A stretch of 64,000 bases of DNA, taken from an uncultured Croceitalea sp. (lineage in GTDB: Bacteria > Bacteroidota > Bacteroidia > Flavobacteriales > Flavobacteriaceae). Each line of letters starts with the position of its first letter. The first letter of the stretch is position 1. The translations under genes were made by a program, and so were the position numbers. Below the pieces are notes generated by a model, which was not told where the DNA came from, ran no database searches, and worked only from the letters and a program-made list of their open reading frames with translations. Below are positions 27,575-35,156 of this stretch, one piece after another. Location of the stretch: NCBI GenBank assembly GCA_947503285.1, contig CANNDD010000001.1:785235-849234 (forward strand). Reading direction: 5' to 3'.

Positions 27575-27889
27575 TTAATCATCTGAATCTTCAGGCTCTG
27601 AAAATGGGTCAACTACGGCCTCTGGGTCGTCATCGTCAAATTCTTCGTAATCAGCTTCGTCGTAATTGGCCATGGTCTTTTCCAATTTTTCACTGATCTT
27701 GACCAAGTATTTAGTGTCGTCGGTAATAACCTCAACGGCCTCTATACGCTCCCCATGGGAGTTACGATACGAGATAATATCGTCATCATCGTAACCATCA
27801 GGATACCGTTCCACGGTCAATTTCAATACTTCTGGTGTCAGTTTTTTGAAATCGACGATTACTTTTTTTAAATGTGCGTGCTTGTCCAT
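27575..27889 (-). CDS. Small acidic protein in the polyamine operon
   Basis: The protein has 104 residues from ATG 27887-27889 (a GTG two codons upstream is less likely). The N-terminal ~75 residues look folded (LKKVIVDFKKLTPEVLKLTV, YLVKISEKLEKTMANYDEAD). The C-terminus is strongly acidic (DDDDPEAVVDPFSEPEDSDD). Similar proteins in Bacteroidota are sometimes mislabelled DNA primase. It begins 2 bp after the deoxyhypusine synthase-like stop. An acidic protein beside polycation synthesis is suggestive but unexplained. Confidence 0.75.
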   Translation of the reverse strand: MDKHAHLKKVIVDFKKLTPEVLKLTVERYPDGYDDDDIISYRNSHGERIEAVEVITDDTKYLVKISEKLEKTMANYDEADYEEFDDDDPEAVVDPFSEPEDSDD

Positions 27890-27891
27890 AA

Positions 27892-28878
27892 TCACATGTT
27901 TAAAAGATAAGCAAAAATTAAGGGCGCAACAATGGTCGCATCACTTTCAATGATAAATTTTGGAGTATCCATATCCAATTTCCCCCAAGTGATCTTCTCA
28001 TTGGGAACGGCACCTGAATAAGACCCATAACTTGTAGTGGAATCACTGATTTGGCAGAAATAACTCCAAAATGGGGTATCCGTTTGCTCCATATCTTGAT
28101 AGAGCATGGGCACCACGCAAATGGGAAAATCACCGGCAATACCACCCCCTATTTGGAAAAACCCTATACCTCCCGAAACTTCGGGATTTGAATTTTGGCT
28201 ATACCAATCGGCCAGAAAGGTCATATATTCTATCCCTGATTTCATGGTGCTGGCTTTTAGCTCTCCCTTTAAGACATAGGAAGCAAAAATATTGCCCATA
28301 GTACTGTCTTCCCAACCGGGACAGACGATGGGTAGGTTTTTTTGCGCAGCGGCGTACATCCAAGAATCCTTCAGGTCGATTTCATAATATTCCTCCAAGA
28401 CACCGGAAAGTAACAACTTATACATATACTCATGCGGCAAGTGGCGTTCGCCATTAGCTTCAGCATCCTTCCAAATTTTAACGATATGCTGCTGTATTCT
28501 TCGAAAGGCTTCTTCTTCAGGAATGCAGGTATCCGTTACCCTATTAAGACCTTTCTCCAACAAATTCCATTCATCCTGCGGAGTAAGATCTCGGTAATTC
28601 GGTACCCTTTTGTAATGGGAATGTGCCACCAAATTCATGATATCCTCTTCTAAATTGGCACCGGTACATGAAATAATGTGCACTTTATCTTGACGTATCA
28701 TTTCAGCAAAAATCTTGCCCAGTTCTGCAGTTGACATGGCACCGGCCAAAGAAACCAACATTTTAGCGCCGTTTTGCAATTGATCTTCATAACCCTTTGC
28801 TGCATCAACCAATGCCGCAGCGTTAAAGTGCAAATAGTACTTTTCGATAAACTGGCCTATGGCCCCTTTGTCATTCAT
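27892..28878 (-). CDS. Deoxyhypusine synthase family protein
   Basis: The protein has 328 residues from ATG 28876-28878, overlapping the agmatinase end by 8 bp. A longer frame to 29025 would lie entirely inside agmatinase and is rejected. Family marks are MLVSLAGAMSTAELGK, ISCTGANLEEDIMNL, VCPGWEDSTMGNIFASYV, GGIAGDFPICVVPML and SYGSYSGAVPNEKITWGK, where the Lys near GAVPNEKITWGK corresponds to the enzyme-imine Lys region. Bacteria lack eIF5A, so such proteins are thought to make homospermidine or other aminobutyl transfers from spermidine or putrescine. The operon supports a polyamine role. Confidence 0.9.
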   Translation of the reverse strand: MNDKGAIGQFIEKYYLHFNAAALVDAAKGYEDQLQNGAKMLVSLAGAMSTAELGKIFAEMIRQDKVHIISCTGANLEEDIMNLVAHSHYKRVPNYRDLTPQDEWNLLEKGLNRVTDTCIPEEEAFRRIQQHIVKIWKDAEANGERHLPHEYMYKLLLSGVLEEYYEIDLKDSWMYAAAQKNLPIVCPGWEDSTMGNIFASYVLKGELKASTMKSGIEYMTFLADWYSQNSNPEVSGGIGFFQIGGGIAGDFPICVVPMLYQDMEQTDTPFWSYFCQISDSTTSYGSYSGAVPNEKITWGKLDMDTPKFIIESDATIVAPLIFAYLLNM

Positions 28879-29803
28879 CTTCAAATTTGAATTTTTGATG
28901 GTTATTTTCTTTTGAGGTGAATCCGCTATCATATACCCCATCCTCCGCTTCTTCATTGAACTTATACGACAGCATTTTATAGTATAATTTTGCAGCCAAA
29001 AAATCGGAAGATTTATCAATATCATTCGGGCAAAGCTCTACAATATCAAAACCGACCACGTTTTTTTCGGCGAAAACCATTTTCAACAACCCTAAGGCTT
29101 CATACCATAAGAGTCCCCCAGGTTCCGGTGTTCCCGTAGAAGGCAAAATACTGGGGTCAAAAGCGTCCAAATCAAAAGTAATGAACACATTGTCCGTGCA
29201 GGCTTCTACAACCTTATCCATCCAAAATTCATCATTGACCATATCGTGGGCAAAAAACATGTTATCTTCATTCATATAGGTTTTCTCAATGGCATCCATA
29301 CTTCGAATGCCCACTTGTACCAAATTGGTGGTTCTGCTGGCCTCGTGCACTGCACATGCATGGTTATAAGGTGTACCCCCATATTCGGCACGTAAATCAG
29401 CATGTGCATCAATCTGCAAAACGGTCAGGCTCTCAAAATGCTCGTTAAAAGCTCTTATAGAACCGATTGAAATGCTGTGTTCCCCGCCAAATAAGGTCAC
29501 AAACTTGTTGCGCTTGATATACTTTTTGGTTGTCTCGTGTACTTTATTGACCACTGCTTCCGGAGTACTATTCTCGGTTATTGCCCCGGCCAAATAAATA
29601 CCTTGGCGATACACTTCGGTATCAGTTTCAATATCATAGAGCTCCATATTCTCAGAAGCTTCCAGAAAAGCTTCCGGACCTTTATCGGCTCCTTTTCCCC
29701 AAGTACTTGTGCCATCATAAGGCACGGGGATCAATACAATTTTAGCCGTTTCTTGTTGGGCAAACTCATTGGGGGTGCCCGCATAGTTTTTTGTTGTCTT
29801 CAC
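28871..29803 (-). CDS. speB: Agmatinase (arginase family)
   Basis: A 310-residue ureohydrolase with the full binuclear Mn2+ site: His109 in FGGEHSIS, Asp132, His134 and Asp136 in DAHADLR, and Asp211 and Asp213 in TFDLDAFDPS. The substrate loop PEPGGL is also present. It should hydrolyse agmatine to putrescine and urea. The upstream arginine decarboxylase gene supplies agmatine, and the downstream synthase-like gene could use putrescine. Gaps and overlaps are operon-like (23 bp and -8 bp). Confidence 0.93.
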   Translation of the reverse strand: MKTTKNYAGTPNEFAQQETAKIVLIPVPYDGTSTWGKGADKGPEAFLEASENMELYDIETDTEVYRQGIYLAGAITENSTPEAVVNKVHETTKKYIKRNKFVTLFGGEHSISIGSIRAFNEHFESLTVLQIDAHADLRAEYGGTPYNHACAVHEASRTTNLVQVGIRSMDAIEKTYMNEDNMFFAHDMVNDEFWMDKVVEACTDNVFITFDLDAFDPSILPSTGTPEPGGLLWYEALGLLKMVFAEKNVVGFDIVELCPNDIDKSSDFLAAKLYYKMLSYKFNEEAEDGVYDSGFTSKENNHQKFKFEDE

Positions 29804-29826
29804 GTTAATCGACGTATTAATATGGA

Positions 29827-31272
29827 TTAAGAGACCAGCCCTTTTTCCTTTTCTTGAATAGGTTTTGTTTGTTCTTGTTGCTGATACCCCAAAATATCCA
29901 ATAGCTGAGCAGCAGTCTGCTGTTCTTTGAATACCGATACTTGAAGTTTTCCCTGTTCATCACGCTGCAAGAGTAAATGTTTCGGGTGCGGAATCAAGCA
30001 GTGCTGCAACCCACCAAAGCCACCAATCGACTCTTGATATGCACCAATATTGAAAAAACCGATATATAGTGGTTTGTCTTTCTTGAATTTTGGCAAATAA
30101 ATGGCGTTCATGTGTTGCTCGCTATTATAATAATCATCACTATCACAGGTGAGACCGCCCAAGAGTACCCGTTCATATTCATCGTTCCAACGGTTGATGG
30201 GCAACATGATGAACCGTTTGTTGATTGCCCAAGTGTCAGGTAAGGTAGTAATGAACGAAGAATTGATCATGTTCCATTTTTCACGGTCGTTCTGTTGTTT
30301 TTGATACAGTACCTCATATATGGCACCCCCGCTTTCGCCAACCGTAAAGCTACCAAACTCGGTAAAAATGTTTGGGACGGTAACCTCGGCTTCATCACAC
30401 GCCAACTTGATTTGGTTCACGATTTCATAGACCATATACTCATAGTCAAATTCGAATGCCAGAGAGTTTTTGGTAGGGAAACCACCGCCTATATTTAGAC
30501 TGTCTAAACTTGGGCAGGCTTTCTTTAATCGGATATAGACTTTGAGGCACTTCATAAGCTCGTTCCAATAATAGGCATTGTCACGAATACCGGTATTGAT
30601 GAAAAAGTGCAACATCTTCAGTTCTACTTGGTCATTGTTCTTGATCTGCTGCTCATAAAACGGAACGATGTTTTTGTACCCAATACCAAGTCTTGAGGTG
30701 TAGAATTCGAACTTGGGCTCCTCTTCGGATGCGATGCGGATTCCTACCTTAAAAGGATTTTTGATTCCATTGGTAAGCAAATCGAGCTCTTCATAATTAT
30801 CGATGATAGGTATGCAATTGTGGTGACCGTTATTGAGCAACCTCGCAATGTTTTCGATGTAACGTTCGCGCTTAAAACCATTACAAACCACATAAGTATC
30901 GTTTGAAACCAGCCCTTGTTGTTTTAGGTTTTCGATGATTTCAATATCAAAGGCCGAAGAGGTCTCTAAATGGATGTCATTTTTCAATGCTTCGTTAAGC
31001 ACATGGCTAAAGTGCGAGCTTTTGGTGCAATAACAATAATTGTAGGTACCCTTATAATCAAGTTCATCCATGGCCTTACCAAACCATGCTTTGGCCCTAT
31101 TGATATTTTCAGAAATTTTGGGCAGGTAGGTGAATTTTAATGGGGTGCCGTACTCTGCAGCCAATTGGGCCAAAGGAATACCATGAAACGCTAAGGTATC
31201 TTCTTGAGTAGTGAATTCTTCCTGAGGAAATTCATACGTTTGACCAATCAGGTCGCTATATTTTGTGTTCAT
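29827..31272 (-). CDS. speA: Biosynthetic arginine decarboxylase-like PLP enzyme (fold III)
   Basis: A 481-residue alanine-racemase-fold decarboxylase. The PLP-binding Lys is in YCYCTKSSHF (Lys84). HLETSSAFDIEIIENLKQQG, the glycine-rich NIGGGFPTKNS and a C-terminal CDSDDYY, which carries the substrate-binding Cys/Asp of the group, are also present. In Bacteroidota this form is annotated as arginine decarboxylase, and the neighbouring agmatinase supports that choice over diaminopimelate or lysine/ornithine decarboxylase. It is the first gene of the polyamine operon. The preceding 300 bp hold a candidate structured RNA. Confidence 0.88.
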   Translation of the reverse strand: MNTKYSDLIGQTYEFPQEEFTTQEDTLAFHGIPLAQLAAEYGTPLKFTYLPKISENINRAKAWFGKAMDELDYKGTYNYCYCTKSSHFSHVLNEALKNDIHLETSSAFDIEIIENLKQQGLVSNDTYVVCNGFKRERYIENIARLLNNGHHNCIPIIDNYEELDLLTNGIKNPFKVGIRIASEEEPKFEFYTSRLGIGYKNIVPFYEQQIKNNDQVELKMLHFFINTGIRDNAYYWNELMKCLKVYIRLKKACPSLDSLNIGGGFPTKNSLAFEFDYEYMVYEIVNQIKLACDEAEVTVPNIFTEFGSFTVGESGGAIYEVLYQKQQNDREKWNMINSSFITTLPDTWAINKRFIMLPINRWNDEYERVLLGGLTCDSDDYYNSEQHMNAIYLPKFKKDKPLYIGFFNIGAYQESIGGFGGLQHCLIPHPKHLLLQRDEQGKLQVSVFKEQQTAAQLLDILGYQQQEQTKPIQEKEKGLVS

Positions 31273-31344
31273 TTTAACTGTTGGGAAATACTAATTAATT
31301 CGAAAAGGGTCTCTATAAAGCTATAATGACCTTAATCAAATAAC

Positions 31345-31506
31345 AATCTGCTTCTCAGTAGTTGGAACAAAAAAGTAGGGGTGTTGACTGCCCCAAATAG
31401 AAGATAGGTAAACGGAAGCTAGCTTTAATTTTCGGTTACCCCTTCCAAGGGCTGTCTTGGCGATTGACTTCCTAACTGCCGAAGACCCGAACAAAGAAAC
31501 AGATTT
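31345..31506 (-). ncRNA. Candidate rod-shaped structured RNA upstream of arginine decarboxylase
   Basis: The 303-bp gap before the decarboxylase gene holds a GC-richer ~160-bp block that can fold as a long rod on the minus strand. The ends pair (AATCTGTTTCT at 31506-31496 with AGAAGCAGATT at 31355-31345, one U-G pair that would be a C-A mismatch on the other strand). Inside, AGTTAGGAA can pair with TTCCAACT, TCTTCGGC with GCCAAGA, and GGTAACCG with CGTTTACC. A GGGG-CCCC hairpin with TTTTTT three bases after it lies near the 3' side. It could be a 6S-like RNA or a 5' leader/attenuator of the polyamine operon. I cannot assign an Rfam family. Confidence 0.45.
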
Positions 31507-31575
31507 CAATTGTTCAGCTAATAACACTACAAATGAAATCAAAAAAATAATATGCGCAACAAAAAATCAAAAAAA

Positions 31576-32001
31576 TTACGCTTTTAAATCCGATTTCCCT
31601 CCAGTCTTTCGCAACAACTTAATCTGATGGATTTCAATCGCCTTATCAATGGGTTTCAACATATCATACATGTTCAAGGCCACTACACTGGCGCCATGCA
31701 TGGCCTCTACCTCCACACCTGTCTTGTAAAAAGTCTTTACGGTGACCTTTACGGTAATTTGTAATCCCTCGATTTCATATTCAATTCCCGCATATTCAAT
31801 AGGTAGTGGATGACAATCCGGCAACAATTCAGGCGTTTTTTTCAGCCCTAAAAACCCTGCGGCCTTACTCATGGCAAACACATCGCCTTTGGGCACGGTT
31901 CTGTTTTGAATGGCCGTTATGGTTTCTGGAGAGCCGACCTTTACGATTGCCTGTGCAATAGCAGTACGATGGGTATTTTGTTTTTGTGTAATATCTACCA
32001 T
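31576..32001 (-). CDS. moaC: Cyclic pyranopterin monophosphate synthase
   Basis: A 141-residue MoaC. Diagnostic motifs are LPDCHPLPIE (conserved His of the active site), GVEVEAMHGASVVALNMYDMLK (with the catalytic Asp and Lys of the YDMxK motif) and the C-terminal RKTGGKSD. With MoaA it converts 3',8-cyclo-GTP to cyclic pyranopterin monophosphate in molybdenum cofactor synthesis. It is directly followed, in transcription order, after moaE with a 3-bp gap. Confidence 0.95.
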   Translation of the reverse strand: MVDITQKQNTHRTAIAQAIVKVGSPETITAIQNRTVPKGDVFAMSKAAGFLGLKKTPELLPDCHPLPIEYAGIEYEIEGLQITVKVTVKTFYKTGVEVEAMHGASVVALNMYDMLKPIDKAIEIHQIKLLRKTGGKSDLKA

Positions 32002-32004
32002 TTG

Positions 32005-32448
32005 CTAAGTATTGACTTTCCATTGGTATGAATCGTCTTCAAACAATTCCTTACCAAAAACCGGGACTTCTTTTTTAATTTCCTCCACCACATGATGTAA
32101 TGCTTCGAACACCGCTGCCCGATGTGGCGAAGAGACAAATACGAACAAACAGATCTCACCTACCGCTACTTTACCCAAACTATGGTAAATGTGCATACAG
32201 GTGAGTTCAAACTTTTCAAAGGTGGCCTCGCGAATCTCGTGAAACTTTTGATTGGCCATTGTTTCGTACGCCGAATAATCTATGGCACCTACCCTCTTGC
32301 CATCAATTTCATCGGCACGTACTTGCCCCAAAAAAATATCATGGGCACCAATGGTCGTTTTCGATTGGTGTTTGGCAATAGAATTCGCTATAAATTCTGG
32401 AGTAATCGCCCCTTGTACAAAGACATTCTTTAGCTCCTTTTTTTTCAT
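32005..32448 (-). CDS. moaE: Molybdopterin synthase catalytic subunit
   Basis: The protein has 147 residues from ATG 32446-32448. An upstream extension of the frame has no family similarity. MoaE motifs are GAHDIFLGQVRAD, YSAYETMANQKF, IYHSLGKVAVGE, SPHRAAVFEALHHVVEEIK and PVFGKELFEDDSYQWK, with the conserved lysines. It transfers sulfur from MoaD to precursor Z. Only moaE-moaC are present here; the other cofactor genes must be elsewhere. Confidence 0.93.
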   Translation of the reverse strand: MKKKELKNVFVQGAITPEFIANSIAKHQSKTTIGAHDIFLGQVRADEIDGKRVGAIDYSAYETMANQKFHEIREATFEKFELTCMHIYHSLGKVAVGEICLFVFVSSPHRAAVFEALHHVVEEIKKEVPVFGKELFEDDSYQWKVNT

Positions 32449-32619
32449 GGAAAATACTTTCGTACTAAGGTAAACAAGATTTGCAAACTGGAAATCGTAT
32501 CGCACAAATTCGTGCAAAAGCGGCATATAATAAGTCTTCTAAAGGATTTTTTTGATAAAAATGTTTAAGTCACAGAAAATCGCTCGACCAAATCGAAGTA
32601 CGCAAAAAATTCAAGGACC

Positions 32620-33666
32620 ATGAAAAATTCAAACCAATTCAAAAGCCTAATACTGGGGTTCACTTTAGTGTTAATGGTTACAGCCTGTAGTGATGACGAT
32701 AATGGGGATACCCCTACCCCAGAACCACAAACTGAAGTGTCATTTGATTTGGTGGTGACTTCTGGTGGATTTGGAAGTGGTTTGGGTCAAGCGTTACGTT
32801 TTGATGGTGAAAATGGAACATTCTTAGGTGAATTTCCAAATGATGCCACACTTCTAAATGACGACCCGAGGGATATTGTGATCAACATTGCCGATCCTAG
32901 GGAAATTCTCGATGGTTTTGCCGACACCAATCTTTTTATAGTCAGCGGTAACAATAACTTGGTTTCCTATTCCTTACAAGGTGATTTAATCGCAGAATTC
33001 ATCCCTCCATTTACCGGTACTGAAAATGGAACTGACTTTTCTTTAAATGCTGGAGGCGCCGTACTTGGGCCCGATGGTAATCTATACTTGGGATCTCGCT
33101 CTGGCGGAAACATTGTGAGATTTGATTCTACCACTGGTGAATTCATCGATATTTTCGTTGCTACGAATGATGTGAGTTTCCCTAGGGGCTTTGTTTTCGA
33201 TGACGATTTCCTCTTTTTAGGCAATGGTGCCGACCCTACCAGTGGTATTGGCGGGGCCACTATACAGCAATATGACGGCACAACAGGTGAATTGATAGAC
33301 CCGAACTTCATTTCTGATGAAAACCTGAGCCCGTTGGATGTTATTCTAGGTTTAGACGGTAATATTTATACCAGTAGTGAGTTTCCCTTTGTAGGTGGCG
33401 CAGATCCCATGCCCGGTACCGTACGGGTGTACAGTTCTGAAAACGGGGACCTATTGCAGGTCATCGACCCCCGCGATGCAAATGGGGAGTCTTTGATTAT
33501 CGCACCTAGGGGCTTGGGGTTTGGCCCCGATGGACTATTATATATCAGTAGTACAGGAAACGGCAGGGTAATCCGGGTTAATCCAAACACTGGGGAATTC
33601 GTTGATATTTTTATCGAATTTCAAGGTTTAAACGGGCAAGCACTGACCTTCATTCCGGCAAACTGA
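32620..33666 (+). CDS. NHL/SMP-30-like beta-propeller lipoprotein
   Basis: The 348-residue protein has a lipoprotein signal peptide with lipobox TAC (Cys about 23), an Asp-rich linker (CSDDDNGDTPTPEP), then a propeller with repeated LGPDGNLYLGSR, LGLDGNIYTSSEF and FGPDGLLYISSTG blades. Such proteins are surface-exposed or periplasmic in Bacteroidota, and their ligand cannot be told. It stands alone and is divergent from moaE. Confidence 0.82.
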   Translation: MKNSNQFKSLILGFTLVLMVTACSDDDNGDTPTPEPQTEVSFDLVVTSGGFGSGLGQALRFDGENGTFLGEFPNDATLLNDDPRDIVINIADPREILDGFADTNLFIVSGNNNLVSYSLQGDLIAEFIPPFTGTENGTDFSLNAGGAVLGPDGNLYLGSRSGGNIVRFDSTTGEFIDIFVATNDVSFPRGFVFDDDFLFLGNGADPTSGIGGATIQQYDGTTGELIDPNFISDENLSPLDVILGLDGNIYTSSEFPFVGGADPMPGTVRVYSSENGDLLQVIDPRDANGESLIIAPRGLGFGPDGLLYISSTGNGRVIRVNPNTGEFVDIFIEFQGLNGQALTFIPAN

Positions 33667-33943
33667 TTCCAAATTGTTTTAAGAATGGTGTGTTCATTTG
33701 AGTGAACCGATTTGTGCTATTTTCATAAATATTGATAACCTTAATACTTACTTTCCGTATGGGATTGTATACAGTAGGAAAGATAAGCATAAAATACCTT
33801 TATTTTTTATGGATTCCTAAGGGTTTTAAAAAGAAAGGCTTAGAGGGTCTTGATATACTTGTGGGTTTTCCAACCACTGATTTCCTATTTATTCGACTTA
33901 TCTTGTTATCCTTTAAAAGGCCCTTGAACAGCCCCTTTATTAA

Positions 33944-35053
33944 ATGAGCAACATTGTCGATTTTATACTAGTTACGGGTATTATCCTCACCCTAATTGCC
34001 ATTATCGGTCTTATCAAGGTCAAAAAGAAGACGTTGCCACAGTACATTTTGGGGGTCATTTGGTTGGCCATACTTGATGTGCTTTTATTCTTTTATGCCG
34101 TATTACGTGACATCAATGTGCTGGAATTCATAACCTATTATGTGCAAGATGGCGTACGCTTTTTGATACCGCCCTTGGTCTACGTTTATATCAAATCAAT
34201 TTTTTTGGAAAAAAGGAATCTGATAAGGGCAAACCTATTTCATTTTATACCGTTTCTACTGTATTTATGTGGTTATACCATACCAAGTTCTTTAAGATTG
34301 GAACTTTTTCATATTGAATTGATCCAAGATCATATTGAGCTTGCTTTAGAAAAAGACCTCTATGGCATCTTCTATTTCGTGATAAGTCTCAGATTGTTTT
34401 ACAACATGAGAAAAGCGTTAAAAAACAACTATTCGAAAATCGGGGAAAAAGACTTCTTATGGATTGAGAAGTTTTTGTACAGTTTTCTTTTGGTATTGGT
34501 CATTGACCTTTTGATTACCTTAAGTGAACTTTTGTTTGCCTATGATGTCTTTTGGGATAGTTATATCACCGCAATAGCTTTAGTGACAGCGATAGGGTAT
34601 TTGGGCTACTACGGACTCACGCAGTCAACGATATTCCTTCCTGATTTTTTGATTGAGAACCATTTAAGGAATCCGGACATCACAAAAACGAAACCAAGTG
34701 TTATCGCAAATGATCAAAAAAATGTATTGATGGCAACCTATACGAGGATCATGAAAGATGAAAAACGCTATTTGTCATCAGATATCAGTTTAAGGGAGCT
34801 TGCTCAAGAGATGGAATTACCCGAAAGAAAATTATCGGCCTTTTTTAGAGAGGTCTTGAAAAGTAACTTTTATGACTCGGTAAATGCCTTTCGAGTTGCT
34901 GAAGCAAAGGTGCTATTAAAATCCGACGCCGTAGAACTTCATTCCATAACCGGCATTGGACTCTCTTGCGGATTTAAATCAAAAAGCAGTTTCTATCGGA
35001 TATTCAAAAAACATATGGGAATGACCCCTTTGAAATATGCCAAGCAGCAATAG
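33944..35053 (+). CDS. Membrane-bound AraC family regulator
   Basis: The 369-residue protein has about seven transmembrane helices in the N-terminal ~235 residues (for example VDFILVTGIILTLIAIIGLI, FLYSFLLVLVIDLLITLSEL), followed by a cytoplasmic AraC-type HTH. ISLRELAQEMELPERKLSAF and GFKSKSSFYRIFKKHMGMTP are the two helix-turn-helix units. This layout is common in Flavobacteriia and suggests sensing in the membrane. It lies 103 bp upstream of the CBM9-like/serine hydrolase gene, its probable target. Confidence 0.9.
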   Translation: MSNIVDFILVTGIILTLIAIIGLIKVKKKTLPQYILGVIWLAILDVLLFFYAVLRDINVLEFITYYVQDGVRFLIPPLVYVYIKSIFLEKRNLIRANLFHFIPFLLYLCGYTIPSSLRLELFHIELIQDHIELALEKDLYGIFYFVISLRLFYNMRKALKNNYSKIGEKDFLWIEKFLYSFLLVLVIDLLITLSELLFAYDVFWDSYITAIALVTAIGYLGYYGLTQSTIFLPDFLIENHLRNPDITKTKPSVIANDQKNVLMATYTRIMKDEKRYLSSDISLRELAQEMELPERKLSAFFREVLKSNFYDSVNAFRVAEAKVLLKSDAVELHSITGIGLSCGFKSKSSFYRIFKKHMGMTPLKYAKQQ

Positions 35054-35156
35054 ATAAGTCCTATTTTGCGCGATGATACCTATTTCATTGTAGCACCTTT
35101 GAGCTTTTTGCTTTGATAGGATATCTTGCTGACCAACGTTGAACTAAATTTTAAAA

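Noticed and set aside
28879..29025. N-terminal extension of the deoxyhypusine synthase-like protein
   Set aside because: It lies wholly within the agmatinase gene. The ATG at 28878 places the family-typical start correctly.
33732..33947. Small hydrophobic frame before the membrane AraC gene
   Set aside because: Composition is that of AT-rich spacer DNA. It has no ribosome-binding site and overlaps the regulator's start.
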